NCBI GenBank assembly: GCA_963777775.1
Contig: CAVZRL010000005.1
Location: 124,001-188,000 of the forward strand
DNA length: 64,000 nt
Source: WHSW01 sp963777775
GTDB taxonomy: Bacteria > Actinomycetota > Thermoleophilia > Solirubrobacterales > 70-9
Reading direction: 5' to 3'
Below, in pieces: positions 1-8,622 of the stretch. Both the position numbers and the translations under genes were made by a program. A model generated the notes under the pieces. The model was given only the letters and a program-made list of their open reading frames with translations, ran no database searches and was not told the origin of the DNA. Position 1 is the first letter of the stretch, and every line of letters begins with the position of its first letter.

Positions 1-332
1 AGCGATGCCAGTCGCTTGCGGTAGTTCCGCACTCCGACCTCCTCGACCAGCACCGCGGATTGGACCGCGGCGGCATCCTCGGCGTCGACCGCCGAGGCAA
101 CCGGTGGCACGGCGGCGGGCTCGCTCGAGCCGGAGAGCAGCAGCGGCACAGCGACCAGCGCGACCAGCAGCGCAAGCGCCGGAACCAGCAGGCGGCGGTC
201 GCGCATGTCGCTGTAGAGATCGTTGAGGAACTTGGGCATCTGGACCTGCGCCCGCTTCGGCTTCGCGGCCGAGCCCGACCGCTTCGGAAGCCGAAGCCCG
301 CCCTTCGGGAGCTCGAGCCGGGGGCGCTTCAC
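1..332 (-). CDS. Type IV pilus platform-associated membrane protein, PilP-like position (3' end cut off by window edge)
   Basis: The frame opens with GTG at 332 and overlaps the pilO stop by 4 bp (GTGA), so it is translationally coupled to pilO. The visible 110 residues have a basic N-terminus rich in Lys, Arg and Pro, then one hydrophobic segment (about residues 48-66, LLVPALALLVALVAVPLLL), then an Ala/Val/Pro-rich stretch. This is the topology of a short inner-membrane anchored protein with a periplasmic or external part. In pilMNOP operons the gene after pilO is usually pilP, but I see no PilP-specific motif and actinobacterial pilus operons often carry unrelated small membrane proteins here. 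The C-terminus lies outside the window. Confidence 0.75.
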   Translation of the reverse strand, partial: MKRPRLELPKGGLRLPKRSGSAAKPKRAQVQMPKFLNDLYSDMRDRRLLVPALALLVALVAVPLLLSGSSEPAAVPPVASAVDAEDAAAVQSAVLVEEVGVRNYRKRLAS

Positions 333-1189
333 GGGGTCACCGTCCCGGGCGCCGCCGTCGTCGTGGGCGTCGCGGGCGCGACCGGCGCGACCGGCGCCCC
401 CGGCACCGGCGCCGGCGCCGTTGCCGTCGCCCCTGCGGTTGTGCCCTGGTCGGCCGGGGCGACGTACGTCGTCACCCGGAGGTTGGCGTTCAGGTGGGGA
501 AAGCCCTTCTCCTGGTCGCCGAGCAGCGTGAACCCGTCGACCGTGAGCAGCCGGCCGTCGACGCCGACCCCATTCGAGTCGGTGCCGACCATCCCGTCGA
601 GCTCCGACATGAAGTCCGCGATCTGAAAGAAGCCGCCGCCGAAGCTGAGGTCATAGGGCAGCACGGGCAGTCCGGCGGAACCAACCGTGGCGCCAATCGG
701 CAGCGCTGCCGCCGCCGTCTCGGTGGGCGCCACGGCGGCGGGCGTCGCGGGTGCGGGCGTCGTCTCGCCCGCAGCCGGGGTCTCGCCGCTGGTCGGCGTC
801 CCACTCGGCGCGGACTCGGCGGTCGTCTGCGCCGCCGGCGCCGGGGTGGTCTCAGCCGGAGCCGCCGCGAGCACGATCGTCCGGAAATCCACCTTCGCGC
901 GGTCCGCGAGCGCCTGGGTCTGATTGATCAGGCTGGCCGAGTCGTCATCGCCCGGGATCGCCTTGCCGAGCACCACCAGCCGGTGGTAGTCATGCTCGTA
1001 GTCGGCTTTCGCCTGCTCGGCAAACGCCGCGACCTGCTCCTGCTCGGCGACCGAGGCTTGGAGGGCGCTGATCTCCTGGTCGAGCTCGGAGACCTTCTCG
1101 CGCTTCGGCGCCACGGCGAGGAAGTAGAAGGCCGCAAGCAACCCGAGCAGCCCGAGGCCGACGAAGATCAGCCGGTCGCTGCGCTTCAT
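329..1189 (-). CDS. pilO: PilO-like type IV pilus inner-membrane platform protein
   Basis: 286 aa. A single membrane segment follows the short basic N-terminus (about residues 8-26), then a coiled coil (residues about 30-65, KREKVSELDQEISALQASV), as in PilO/GspM-type proteins that dimerise with PilN. The middle is a long Ala/Pro/Thr linker (about 110-170). The pilot-like domain after it contains YDLSFGGGFFQIADFMSEL, which resembles the ferredoxin-like fold region of PilO. It follows pilN with an ATGA overlap and precedes another membrane gene with a GTGA overlap. PilO sits in the alignment complex linking PilM/PilN to the outer assembly. The Ala/Pro/Thr tail at the C-terminus is unusual. The family call rests on topology, synteny and the short motif. 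Confidence 0.85.
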   Translation of the reverse strand: MKRSDRLIFVGLGLLGLLAAFYFLAVAPKREKVSELDQEISALQASVAEQEQVAAFAEQAKADYEHDYHRLVVLGKAIPGDDDSASLINQTQALADRAKVDFRTIVLAAAPAETTPAPAAQTTAESAPSGTPTSGETPAAGETTPAPATPAAVAPTETAAAALPIGATVGSAGLPVLPYDLSFGGGFFQIADFMSELDGMVGTDSNGVGVDGRLLTVDGFTLLGDQEKGFPHLNANLRVTTYVAPADQGTTAGATATAPAPVPGAPVAPVAPATPTTTAAPGTVTP

Positions 1190-2058
1190 CGCGCCACCCC
1201 CGGGACCACACCGGCGGCGTCGCGCGCCTCTCCGGTCTGCTCGGCGGCCGAGTCGCGCGCCTGCTGCTGCTCTGCGGTCGCGCCGCCGGCGGTCTCCGTC
1301 CCGCTCGACCCGCCGGTGGACGTCGTGGCGGCGGTCGAGCCTGCCGCTGCCGGATCAGGCGCAGTACCGGGGACGGGCGCCGCCCCGGGCACCGCCGGCA
1401 CCGGGACGGCGTCGAAGGCGACCACGACCTCGAACTTGGCGATCGCGGGCCGGGTGCGGCAATCCGAGGTCGTGCCGCCGCTGCCGCTGTCGAGCGAGGC
1501 GTCCCCGGCGCTGCGCTCCGACGAGGCGATCCCGACCCGGGTGACGCCGTCGATGTCACGCAGCGCGGCGAGGAAGCCGGCGACGGCGCGCTGGTTGGCC
1601 CCGCACCCGACCAGCTCGAGCGCCGGGCCGGCGACCGTGTCACGGCCCTCGACCACGGTCGCGCCCTGGATCTGAACCGACGGGTTGACCGTGCCGGTGG
1701 CGTCGGTGAGCCAGACGTCGTCCGGGAGCACGCGGGCGAGCTCGCGCAGCACCCGCTCCCAATCGAACCGACTCTGGGCGAGGCTGGTCACGGTCGCGTC
1801 ACGCGCCTCCGCGAGCGAGGCGAACTCGGCGTACGGGCGGAGCGCGTCGGCGCGGGCGGTTGCCGCCTGCTCCTGAGCGCGCAGGCTCGCGACCTCGGCC
1901 TCACGATCGCTGACCTGCTTGCCGGTCAGGGTCATGAAGGTGACCAGGACGAGGGCGACCGCGAGCGCGCCGACTATCACGTAGGGCAGGGCGCCCGTTC
2001 GAGAAGGAGCGCGGTCGCCGCGGCGCTTCTCAGGCGGGATCAGATTGACCGGGCGCAC
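1186..2058 (-). CDS. pilN: PilN-like type IV pilus assembly protein (fimbrial assembly family)
   Basis: 290 aa. The N-terminus MRPVNLIPPEKRR matches the conserved PilN motif (xxNLLPxxxR) that binds the cytoplasmic PilM groove. One membrane segment follows (about residues 25-45), then a coiled coil (VSDREAEVASLRAQEQAA) and a ferredoxin-like domain containing RFDWERVLRELARVLPDDVWL, a typical PilN/GspL region. The last ~70 residues are Ala/Gly/Thr-rich and probably disordered. It begins 3 bp after the pilM stop and overlaps pilO by 4 bp, so pilM-N-O is one translation unit. It acts in the inner membrane as PilO's partner and PilM's anchor. Confidence 0.9.
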   Translation of the reverse strand: MRPVNLIPPEKRRGDRAPSRTGALPYVIVGALAVALVLVTFMTLTGKQVSDREAEVASLRAQEQAATARADALRPYAEFASLAEARDATVTSLAQSRFDWERVLRELARVLPDDVWLTDATGTVNPSVQIQGATVVEGRDTVAGPALELVGCGANQRAVAGFLAALRDIDGVTRVGIASSERSAGDASLDSGSGGTTSDCRTRPAIAKFEVVVAFDAVPVPAVPGAAPVPGTAPDPAAAGSTAATTSTGGSSGTETAGGATAEQQQARDSAAEQTGEARDAAGVVPGVAR

Positions 2059-2061
2059 CGG

Positions 2062-3222
2062 CTAGTCCTCCAGGGCGAGTCCGTAGGAAAGCGTCAGCCG
2101 AGCGGCCGCCGCATCGTCGAGCGTGGCGAGCGCGGTCGGCCGCCCGACCGAGAACGGGTGTCCGAGGTCGCGCTGGAGCCGCTCGACGAGCCCGGGGATC
2201 GTCGTTCCCGGGCCGCAGGCGACGATCCCGTCGACCGCCACGACTCCCTCCTGGGCGCCGTAGAACTCGAGCGAGAGCCGGATCTCATCGGCGAGCTTGC
2301 CGGCGCCCTCGTCGAGCGCCTCGCGGGTCGAACGCACGGTCTCCTCGTCGCCCTCGATCTCCTCGACCGGCGCCTCCAGCCCGACGTGAACGAGCCACTG
2401 ACGCGCGTGAACCAGGTTCAGCTGCCGGCGCTCGGCGAGCCGCTGGGCGATGCCCTCGATCCCGACCGGCGAGATCCGCGTGAACAGACAGGAAGGTCCT
2501 TGCGCGACCGCAAGGTTGACGACGTCGCCGAGGTTGCAGTAGAGCTGCGCCGCCCGGACGGGTTGGACGTCGGGCGAGGCCGGCGCGGCGGGCTCCTCGC
2601 CGGCCGCCTGCTGGGCGACCCGCTCCTCGTAGGAGACGGTCGGAGCGGCGACGAAGTCCGCGGCGCCGACCCCTGCATGTCCCCCCTCCTGCAGTGCGCG
2701 GATCATCCCGAACGCGGAGAGGTCGATCCCGTCCGCGCGAAGGTCGGCTCGCTCGAGCGCCTCGAGCAAGGAGTTGATCATCTCGCGGCGCGCGGCCACG
2801 ACGACCACCTCAACCCGAGGCTCGCCGTTCTCGGTCGTGGTGTGACCGATCACCTCCCAATCGAGAACCGCTTGGTCGAGCGGCATTGGGACGTGCTCCT
2901 GCGCCTGGAAGCGGATCGCTGTCTCGAGCTCGCCCGCATTCTCGATCAACGGCAGGTAGAGCGTCCGGACCGCGATCCGCTGGTTGGCGACCCCGAGCCT
3001 GACGCTCTTCGACAGCTTGTGCTCGGCGAAGAGGTCCTTGAGCGCGCCCGCGAGCGCCTCCGGATCGCTGACCTCGCCCTCGCGGAAGATTCCCGGCTCG
3101 AGCGGCGCGATCCCGTGGCGCAGGACGCGCATGCTGCCGTTGACCCCGACCTCGCTGGCAGCGATGCTGCCCGCTTCGATGTCGAGGCCGACCATGCTCT
3201 TTTGCTTGGCGTTGGAAAACAC
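2062..3222 (-). CDS. pilM: PilM, actin-like cytoplasmic type IV pilus ATPase
   Basis: About 386 aa from the chosen GTG. The N-terminus has the actin-like phosphate-1 motif SMVGLDIEAGSIAASEVG; later parts contain the SHS2 region and IVACGPGTTIPGLVERL, an adenosine-type motif near the C-terminus. PilM polymerises or forms a ring below the membrane and binds the PilN tail encoded just downstream. The frame extends further upstream to a GTG at 3261, but PilM proteins normally begin shortly before the VGLDI motif, so 3222 is preferred; neither start has a strong Shine-Dalgarno sequence. A Pro/Ala-rich insertion (EEPAAPASPDVQPVRAAQLY) lies in the middle domain. Confidence 0.9.
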   Translation of the reverse strand: MFSNAKQKSMVGLDIEAGSIAASEVGVNGSMRVLRHGIAPLEPGIFREGEVSDPEALAGALKDLFAEHKLSKSVRLGVANQRIAVRTLYLPLIENAGELETAIRFQAQEHVPMPLDQAVLDWEVIGHTTTENGEPRVEVVVVAARREMINSLLEALERADLRADGIDLSAFGMIRALQEGGHAGVGAADFVAAPTVSYEERVAQQAAGEEPAAPASPDVQPVRAAQLYCNLGDVVNLAVAQGPSCLFTRISPVGIEGIAQRLAERRQLNLVHARQWLVHVGLEAPVEEIEGDEETVRSTREALDEGAGKLADEIRLSLEFYGAQEGVVAVDGIVACGPGTTIPGLVERLQRDLGHPFSVGRPTALATLDDAAAARLTLSYGLALED

Positions 3223-3305
3223 TTTTGCCCGTTCGAATGCGCACCGGTCGCGCTCATGCACAAGATCGGCGTTTGCGCCCCATTCCTTGAGCTATGAAGG
3301 GGTGC

Positions 3306-4103
3306 CTATCCCTGGGGGAAGAACTCGTCCAGGTACCAGTCGACGATCTCGTCGCCGAACCAGAGCCCGGCCACACCGCCGAGCGCGAGGAAGGGCCCGA
3401 AGGGGATCGCGCGCTTGCGCGCCTCGGACCCGTGCCGGGCGATCATCGCGAGGCCGACCAGGGCGCCGACCGCGAACCCGATCAGGACCGCCGGCGCCAG
3501 GGCGCGACCGAGGAAGATCCCCATCATCGCGACCAGCTTCGCGTCGCCCATCCCCATCCCGCGCGGGTAGCTGAGCGCGATCAGGGCAAGGATCGCGCCG
3601 CCGATCGCCGCCGCGACCAGGTGCTCGGGCAAGTCGCCGGGGTCGGTGAGGGCGAGAATCGCGAGTCCGACGAGCGCCCCGAAGCCGACGACCGGGTTCG
3701 GGATCACCCGCAGCTCGAGGTCGGTGAGCGTGATCACCACCAGCAGCGCACAGAGCGCCAGCCCGAGCGCGAGCCGGCCACCGTCGTCGGAGCCGAGGAT
3801 CAGGTAGGTCGCCGCCCACAGGGCTCCGAGACCGGCCTCGGCGAGCGGGTAACGAGGCGAGATCGGCGCGCCGCAGCTCCGGCAGCGGCCTCGCAGCCAG
3901 AGCCAGGAGAGGATCGGGACGTTGTCGCGGGCGGCGATCTGCGCGCCACAGGCGGGACAGCGGGAGCGCCCGCCGACGAACGACTCGCCCCGCGGGATCC
4001 GGTGGGCGACAACGGTCGCGAAGCTTCCGAGCACCGCGCCGAGCGCGAACAGGGCGACAGCGATGCCAGCCATGCGGGGATCGTTCGACGCGCCCGCGAC
4101 CAT
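3306..4103 (-). CDS. pilD: Prepilin peptidase / N-methyltransferase (PilD, A24 family)
   Basis: 265 aa polytopic membrane aspartyl protease that cuts the prepilin leader before Phe and methylates the new N-terminus. The N-terminal cytoplasmic domain has two zinc-binding CxxC pairs (CPACGAQ and CRSCGAP, about residues 45-75), which mark the bifunctional enzyme. The catalytic GxGD motif appears as GMGMGDAKL with a second Asp upstream in TDLELRVIPN. About seven to eight hydrophobic segments are visible. It lies among its substrates, between the large prepilin and pilM. An internal ATG at residue 11 (MAGIAVALFALG) could be the true start because the membrane segment begins there. Confidence 0.95.
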   Translation of the reverse strand: MVAGASNDPRMAGIAVALFALGAVLGSFATVVAHRIPRGESFVGGRSRCPACGAQIAARDNVPILSWLWLRGRCRSCGAPISPRYPLAEAGLGALWAATYLILGSDDGGRLALGLALCALLVVITLTDLELRVIPNPVVGFGALVGLAILALTDPGDLPEHLVAAAIGGAILALIALSYPRGMGMGDAKLVAMMGIFLGRALAPAVLIGFAVGALVGLAMIARHGSEARKRAIPFGPFLALGGVAGLWFGDEIVDWYLDEFFPQG

Positions 4104-4136
4104 GCCTGCCGCGGCCCGGCGTGCTGCCGCGGCGCC

Positions 4137-5714
4137 TCAGGGGTAGTCGAGCGTCTGGCGCTGGATGTGCCAGGCCGACTCGACCGGGTCGAGGAAGTGC
4201 GGCGGCGAGACGTAGCGCAGGCGGTCGTCGTAGTTGTAGTTCTTCTGGTAGCCGGAGACCAGGGTGGAGCCGCTGAACGTCCCGACCGCGCCGCGGAACT
4301 TCTGCCCGATCGCCCCGTTGACCGTGAGCGTCTCGAGGTCGCCGTCGCCGGTCGTCGCCTGGCAGTTGTAGTGGTCGACGATGAACGAGTGCTGGATCGC
4401 CAGGAGCGCCGCGTGGATGCTCAGGTTCTCCAGCCCGCTGCTGCCGCTCCCGCTGCCGCAGTTGGAGCGGCTGGTCTGGGTCGGGTAGGGGCGGTATACG
4501 CGCACGAAGTTGTTCGCGATCAGGCCCAGCATCCCGTTCCCCGTCCGGGTCAGGTCGCCGTCGATGATGATGTCGTTCTCGGCCGCAATCGTGAGCTGAC
4601 CGGAATAGGTGCCGCGGATGCGCACGTTCCCGCATCCGGACGTGTTCGGGTAGGTGGCCGTGTACGGGGAGTAACTCGACGAGCAGGCACCGTTGGCGAC
4701 GTAGAGCACCCCGTTCGACGGCAGCGAAACCGTGGTCCCGGGCTGACTCATGTTCGTGCGCACGGTCATCGTCCCATCCGAGTTCAGCACGATCCCCCGC
4801 TGGCCGGTGTAGAAGACGCCGCCACTCTGGGCGATCGTCGCCAGCTTCGAGTTCGTCGGCGGCGGGGTGAGGACGGGCGCGTTGGTGACGAAGGTGCCGA
4901 TGAAGTCAGGGTTGCCGGTGCAGCCGGAGTAGCGATACCAGCCCTGGGGCGGCGAGCTGACCTCGATCACGTCCGACGAGGTGCGGCCGAAGTCCGGCGA
5001 GCCACAGGTGACCAGCGCGTCGTTGGTGTGCAGCGGCCCGTTGATGTCGTCCCAGTTCGGGAACACAATGATGTCGCAGAATTGCCCTCCCGAGCCCGGG
5101 ATCGGGGCGTTCCAACGACCCTCGGCGATCGTCTTCGTGCACTGCTGGTAGGCGCCGGCGATTGTCGCCGCGTTGCCGTAGGTGACCGGATCCGACGTCT
5201 CGAGCTGGGTGAAGTAGAGGTAATCGAGGAAGCTGGCGCGCTTGAAGGTGGCGACGATCGACTGCTGTTCCTCGCCGGCGTAGCCCGTCGAGCGGATCCG
5301 GAACGTGCCCGTGCTCGGGCCGCTCTGCTCGAGCATCGTCCCAACCGGGTCCGAGGTGCTGCAGGCGCTCTGGCCGGTGCGCGGGACCAGCTCGAGCGCG
5401 TAGCTGGCGCCACTGGCCCCGGGGACCGGGCGCCGGTTGGTCGTCGAGCCGATCTGGTTCACGGCACTCGGCGCGGGGACCGAGGTGCAGCGGGTCCAGT
5501 AGTTGGTGTCCTTGTTCAGGTGGAACGCGTAATCGGCGAGACCTGCCCGCGCCGCCTCGTAGGACTGCTTGTGGTCGAGGTCGTTCCGGGTCAGGTGCAG
5601 GTCGCCTTGGACCGCAGTCGCCGAGACGACGACGACGATGCTGATGAACGAGGCCGCGATCGCGACCGGCGCCATCGTGAACCCGCGCTCTGAGCGCAGC
5701 CGCTTCAGACGCAT
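4137..5714 (-). CDS. Large PilX/GspK-like prepilin-family protein
   Basis: 525 aa. The N-terminus SERGFTMAPVAIAASFIS is a class III-type leader: a short basic leader, Gly, then Phe and a hydrophobic helix. The usual Glu at mature position 5 is replaced by Pro, as in tip-type minor pilins related to GspK, which can be placed first in the filament. After the helix come DHKQSYEAARAGLADYAFHL, a PilX-like stretch, and a long Ser/Thr/Asn/Gly-rich body with paired cysteines (for example CGSPDFG, YSGCTGN, CSSSYSPYTATYPNTSGCG) that looks like a beta-rich surface domain. It overlaps the upstream minor prepilin by 10 bp. Size and composition suggest a pilus-tip adhesin; that role is inferred. Confidence 0.8.
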   Translation of the reverse strand: MRLKRLRSERGFTMAPVAIAASFISIVVVVSATAVQGDLHLTRNDLDHKQSYEAARAGLADYAFHLNKDTNYWTRCTSVPAPSAVNQIGSTTNRRPVPGASGASYALELVPRTGQSACSTSDPVGTMLEQSGPSTGTFRIRSTGYAGEEQQSIVATFKRASFLDYLYFTQLETSDPVTYGNAATIAGAYQQCTKTIAEGRWNAPIPGSGGQFCDIIVFPNWDDINGPLHTNDALVTCGSPDFGRTSSDVIEVSSPPQGWYRYSGCTGNPDFIGTFVTNAPVLTPPPTNSKLATIAQSGGVFYTGQRGIVLNSDGTMTVRTNMSQPGTTVSLPSNGVLYVANGACSSSYSPYTATYPNTSGCGNVRIRGTYSGQLTIAAENDIIIDGDLTRTGNGMLGLIANNFVRVYRPYPTQTSRSNCGSGSGSSGLENLSIHAALLAIQHSFIVDHYNCQATTGDGDLETLTVNGAIGQKFRGAVGTFSGSTLVSGYQKNYNYDDRLRYVSPPHFLDPVESAWHIQRQTLDYP

Positions 5715-6412
5715 GGCCCGTTCACCTTCGTCGGGTCCTCGCTGGCGGGCGAGAAGCGGACCAGGACGGAGTCGCTGACCGTGATCGGAGCCTTGGCGTC
5801 CCTGGTCGGGTTGCTCGTGGGAGCGACCGAGAAGGCGACGTCGACCCGGACCGCGAGCGCCGAGTCGGAGGCGCTGAGCGGCGTCGGGAGCGAAGTCGGA
5901 TCGACGCCCCCGCCGTCGTACTTGAAGTACCGAAACAGCGGCGCGTCGATCGGCGGGTCGCCCGTCTGCCCCGGGCCGACGTCGGTCAGCAGGACGCGGG
6001 TCCGCGAGGGAGTGGCGGCGAAGGTCCAGTTGGGAGCCTGGCCCCCGGTCGACGGGTAGGTCGACTCAGAGAGCGTGTCGCCGGTCAGTGAGACGGTGAT
6101 CTTGTCTGGCAGCGGCGTCACGCTGCTGCCCGTCTGGTGCAGGAAGCTGAGCGAGCTCGAGGTACTGCCGGCGAGCAGCGGCCCGGCCTCGGGCCCGATG
6201 CAGGTCGAGTGGAGCTGGTCGATCAGGCGCTCGAGCACCGGCCGCGCGCGCTGCTCGGCGGCGACTCGGGTCGCGGTCCTGGCGCTGCTTCGCATCGCGA
6301 CCTCGGTCACCGCGAGGATCCCCATGATCACGATCATCCCGAGCGCCAGCGAGACGACCAGCTCGACCAGCGTGAAGCCCTGCTCGCCGCGTGTCGGCCG
6401 GCGGCTGCTCAC
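5705..6412 (-). CDS. PilW-like minor prepilin with N-terminal methylation motif
   Basis: 235 aa. The leader RGEQGFTLVELVVSLALG is a textbook prepilin cleavage site with Glu at mature position 5, followed by MIVIMGILAVTEVAMRSSART. The position between a PilV-like and a PilX-like gene and the ATGA overlap with the former match the order of minor pilin operons (V-W-X). The C-terminal 180 residues are a beta-rich globular domain with a Cys near residue 66 (TCIGPEAG) and the final CV, possibly a disulfide. It probably takes part in initiating pilus assembly as part of the tip complex. The PilW label is by position and length only. Confidence 0.85.
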   Translation of the reverse strand: MSSRRPTRGEQGFTLVELVVSLALGMIVIMGILAVTEVAMRSSARTATRVAAEQRARPVLERLIDQLHSTCIGPEAGPLLAGSTSSSLSFLHQTGSSVTPLPDKITVSLTGDTLSESTYPSTGGQAPNWTFAATPSRTRVLLTDVGPGQTGDPPIDAPLFRYFKYDGGGVDPTSLPTPLSASDSALAVRVDVAFSVAPTSNPTRDAKAPITVSDSVLVRFSPASEDPTKVNGPCV

Positions 6413-7773
6413 GGGCAGGTCCCCGCGCTGCCGCCGCCGAGATAGACGTCGCGGACGGTTCCGTCCTGGAAGTCCGCGAGATCGGCGAAGTTGAGCAGGT
6501 CGGCGCTCGTGTTCACCCTCCTGGTGCCGTCGTCGACGCAGAGGTCATAAACGCCCGCCGGCAGGCCCGGGTCGGGGAGCTCGCCGGCGGCGTTCGTGCT
6601 CAAGCTCCGCTCGACCGGCTGCCCACCCACCATGCAGGTCTGATCGGTGACGGTGACGTTCGCGTTGTTGACCGGGCTGCCGGGGTCACTCGAGCTGGTG
6701 CCGCTGCGGACCCGCAGGTGCAAGGCAGGCAGCTCGATCGTCGCGGTCGCGGTCCCGCCGGCGGGGACGACGACGCTCGCGGCCGCGGCCGCGGCCGGCG
6801 CGTCGGGGTCGGCGTCGGGATTCGGGTTGTTGTCGGTGCAACTGCCCGCGTAGACCGTGTCGGGGGAGGCGAACGGGAACAGCGGCGTCGCGGTCAGGGT
6901 TGCCGCCGCGCTGCCGATCGTGCCGAACGCCTCGGCCTCGGTCATCCCGGTGTTGAACGTCACCACCGAGTCGGTGCTCGAGGGCACCAGGCTGCCCCCG
7001 ACCCGGGTGTTGAAGCTGACCTCGATCGACCCGGGGGTGTCGTACTGGAGCACGACCGTGTTCGTGCTCAACGCGACAACGCTGGTCGGCAGCGGCTCGG
7101 GCGGGTCCCCGTCGCGGTCGACGAGCCCCGAAGGCTGCGGCGTCAGCGTGTAGTTGCCGGCCGGCAGGTTGCCGAAGATCGCGCACCCGTTGGCGCCGGT
7201 CGTGCCGCTGAACGACCCCGCCCCGCTCCCGCTCAGCCCGACACCCGGGACGCCCTGGTTCTGACCGTTCTGGACCGCGACGGCGAGCGCCCCCGCCGTC
7301 TCGCTGATCGACCCGTTCGGCGGCGCGACAAGGCTCTGCACCAGCGCCGGCGGCCGACTGCCGATGCTCGGCCAGGTCACGGTCGATGTGATCCGGATGT
7401 AGTCCGCTGACGCGGTGCCCTGGGTGCAGGAGGCGGTCCCGGTTGAGTCGGTGACGAACTCGCCGGCGGAGCTGACCTCGTACGGCATCCCGTCGACCGT
7501 CACCGTCCTCGTCTGCTCCAAGTTGGAAAGCTCCGAGATCCGCAGCGATCGCATCCGGGCCTGGTCCTCCTGGGCGATCCCGTAGGCATGGGCCCGGTGG
7601 CGCTCCTCAGCGCCGCTGCGGTTGCTTGCCTGAAGCGCGGCGAGCGCCCCGCCACTGACCGCGACGACGATCAAGGCGCTGACCAGGATCTCGACCAGGG
7701 CGAAGCCGCGGTCGCCGCGCCAGCGGGGCCCCGGCTCGGCCGGCGCAGGAGTGGTTGTCGCGGGCGTGGGCAC
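6409..7773 (-). CDS. PilV-like minor prepilin carrying carboxypeptidase-regulatory-like adhesin domains
   Basis: 454 aa from GTG 7773, chosen because AGGAG lies 5 bp upstream; a longer frame to 7845 would run through the hairpin behind pilA and lacks a ribosome site. The leader is RWRGDRGFALVEILVSAL with Glu5. Most minor pilins are under 250 aa; here two beta-sandwich repeats follow. Domain one (about 170-220) has PGVGLSGSGAGSFSGTTG and NLPAGNYTLTP; domain two (about 350-430) has NNANVTVTDQTC and LPAGVYDLCVDDG. Both look like carboxypeptidase regulatory-like (CNA-B-like) folds found in surface adhesins. It overlaps the next gene by ATGA. A tip adhesin role is inferred. Confidence 0.85.
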   Translation of the reverse strand: MPTPATTTPAPAEPGPRWRGDRGFALVEILVSALIVVAVSGGALAALQASNRSGAEERHRAHAYGIAQEDQARMRSLRISELSNLEQTRTVTVDGMPYEVSSAGEFVTDSTGTASCTQGTASADYIRITSTVTWPSIGSRPPALVQSLVAPPNGSISETAGALAVAVQNGQNQGVPGVGLSGSGAGSFSGTTGANGCAIFGNLPAGNYTLTPQPSGLVDRDGDPPEPLPTSVVALSTNTVVLQYDTPGSIEVSFNTRVGGSLVPSSTDSVVTFNTGMTEAEAFGTIGSAAATLTATPLFPFASPDTVYAGSCTDNNPNPDADPDAPAAAAAASVVVPAGGTATATIELPALHLRVRSGTSSSDPGSPVNNANVTVTDQTCMVGGQPVERSLSTNAAGELPDPGLPAGVYDLCVDDGTRRVNTSADLLNFADLADFQDGTVRDVYLGGGSAGTCP

Positions 7774-7846
7774 TGGAACTCCTATCGGTCGATGACGCCG
7801 GTTGTTTGAGCCATTGCCGTGCGGGATTCGGGCCGGAGGACGCACA

Positions 7847-7874
7847 GAGGGGCGAGCCGTGCGACTCGCCCCTC
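7847..7874 (-). terminator. Strong hairpin between pilA and the minor pilin genes
   Basis: A perfect 10-bp inverted repeat (GAGGGGCGAG / CTCGCCCCTC) with an 8-nt loop lies 52 bp after the pilA stop and 73 bp before the next gene start. The run of T after it is poor, so it may be a partial terminator or an mRNA-stabilising 3' structure rather than a full stop. Either way it would let pilA be expressed far above the minor pilins that follow on the same strand. Confidence 0.7.
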
Positions 7875-7925
7875 TCGCAATCCGCCTGATCCACGAACCA
7901 GGCGTCGATGCTTGTGCGTTACTGC

Positions 7926-8384
7926 CTAGTCCCAGTTGCCGCCCGCCGGGCAGCCGTCGCTGTTCGCGACAGTGCAGGTGAGCGTCACGTTCCCGTTGGC
8001 CGCACGACTGATGCTGAAGTCGTTCGGCGTGTTCTGGGAGTCGACCGTCACCGTGTACGTCTCGGCGGCGCTCGTGACGCTGAGCGCGTCACCGTTCTCA
8101 GGAGCGGTGATGTCAGCCTCGTTGAGCGTCTCCTCGATGGTGATCAGAGCCGCCGGCGTGGCGCCTGTGTAGGTGCCGTTGTGGTCCGTGCCGTACGTCT
8201 CGATCGCCGTCTGAGCGGTTCGAGCCAGGGTCTTCGCATCTGCGTCGCGTGCCTTGTCCCGCTGGTTGAAGAACGACGGGATCGCGATCGCGGCCAGCAG
8301 GCCGAGAATCAGCATCACGACCAGGAGCTCGACGAGGGTGAAACCCGATTCGCTCTGAGCCCTGACGCGGAGCTTGTTGATCAT
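7926..8384 (-). CDS. pilA: Major type IV pilin PilA
   Basis: 152 aa. The leader is 14 residues ending in SESG, then FTLVELLVVMLILGLLAAIAI, the canonical pilin helix with Glu5. The globular part is short and beta-rich, with two Cys near the C-terminus (TCTVANSDGC) forming a likely D-loop disulfide. AGGAGG sits 6 bp before the ATG, the strongest ribosome site in the pilus locus, as expected for the major subunit. It is the first gene of block A, and the hairpin behind it separates it from the minor pilins. Its size fits gram-positive type IVa-like pilins. Confidence 0.95.
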   Translation of the reverse strand: MINKLRVRAQSESGFTLVELLVVMLILGLLAAIAIPSFFNQRDKARDADAKTLARTAQTAIETYGTDHNGTYTGATPAALITIEETLNEADITAPENGDALSVTSAAETYTVTVDSQNTPNDFSISRAANGNVTLTCTVANSDGCPAGGNWD

Positions 8385-8622
8385 AGGAACCTCCTAGGTA
8401 CCTACCGTTTGCTTGCGCCAGAGCCCCGATTAGAGCGGCACTGGCCTTCTGGCTGCGCTATCGGTGCGAGCAGGCGAGACCTTTAGGTCCGAATGGGGGG
8501 TACATCCGTCCAATCTGGGGTCCAGACCCCATGCGATGCAGGCGTCCGCGCCCCCTAACGAGCGCCGAGCCGCTCCACCGGGCGTCCACCCAAGCGCCCT
8601 GCGGCGCATCTAGGCTGAGGCG
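8385..8622. promoter_or_regulatory. Divergent intergenic region upstream of pilA
   Basis: 238 bp between pilA and a divergent small gene. It contains an inverted repeat TGGGGTC-ca-GACCCCA (8516-8531) and a shorter one, GACCTTTAGGTC (8479-8490). They could be operators or the stem of a leader RNA for pilA. I compared it by eye with the c-di-GMP (GEMM) riboswitch that often precedes pilin genes and could not find the conserved core, so no riboswitch is claimed. Confidence 0.4.

Noticed and set aside
8385..8500. Possible c-di-GMP (GEMM) riboswitch before pilA
   Set aside because: The conserved GEMM core sequences were not found by eye.
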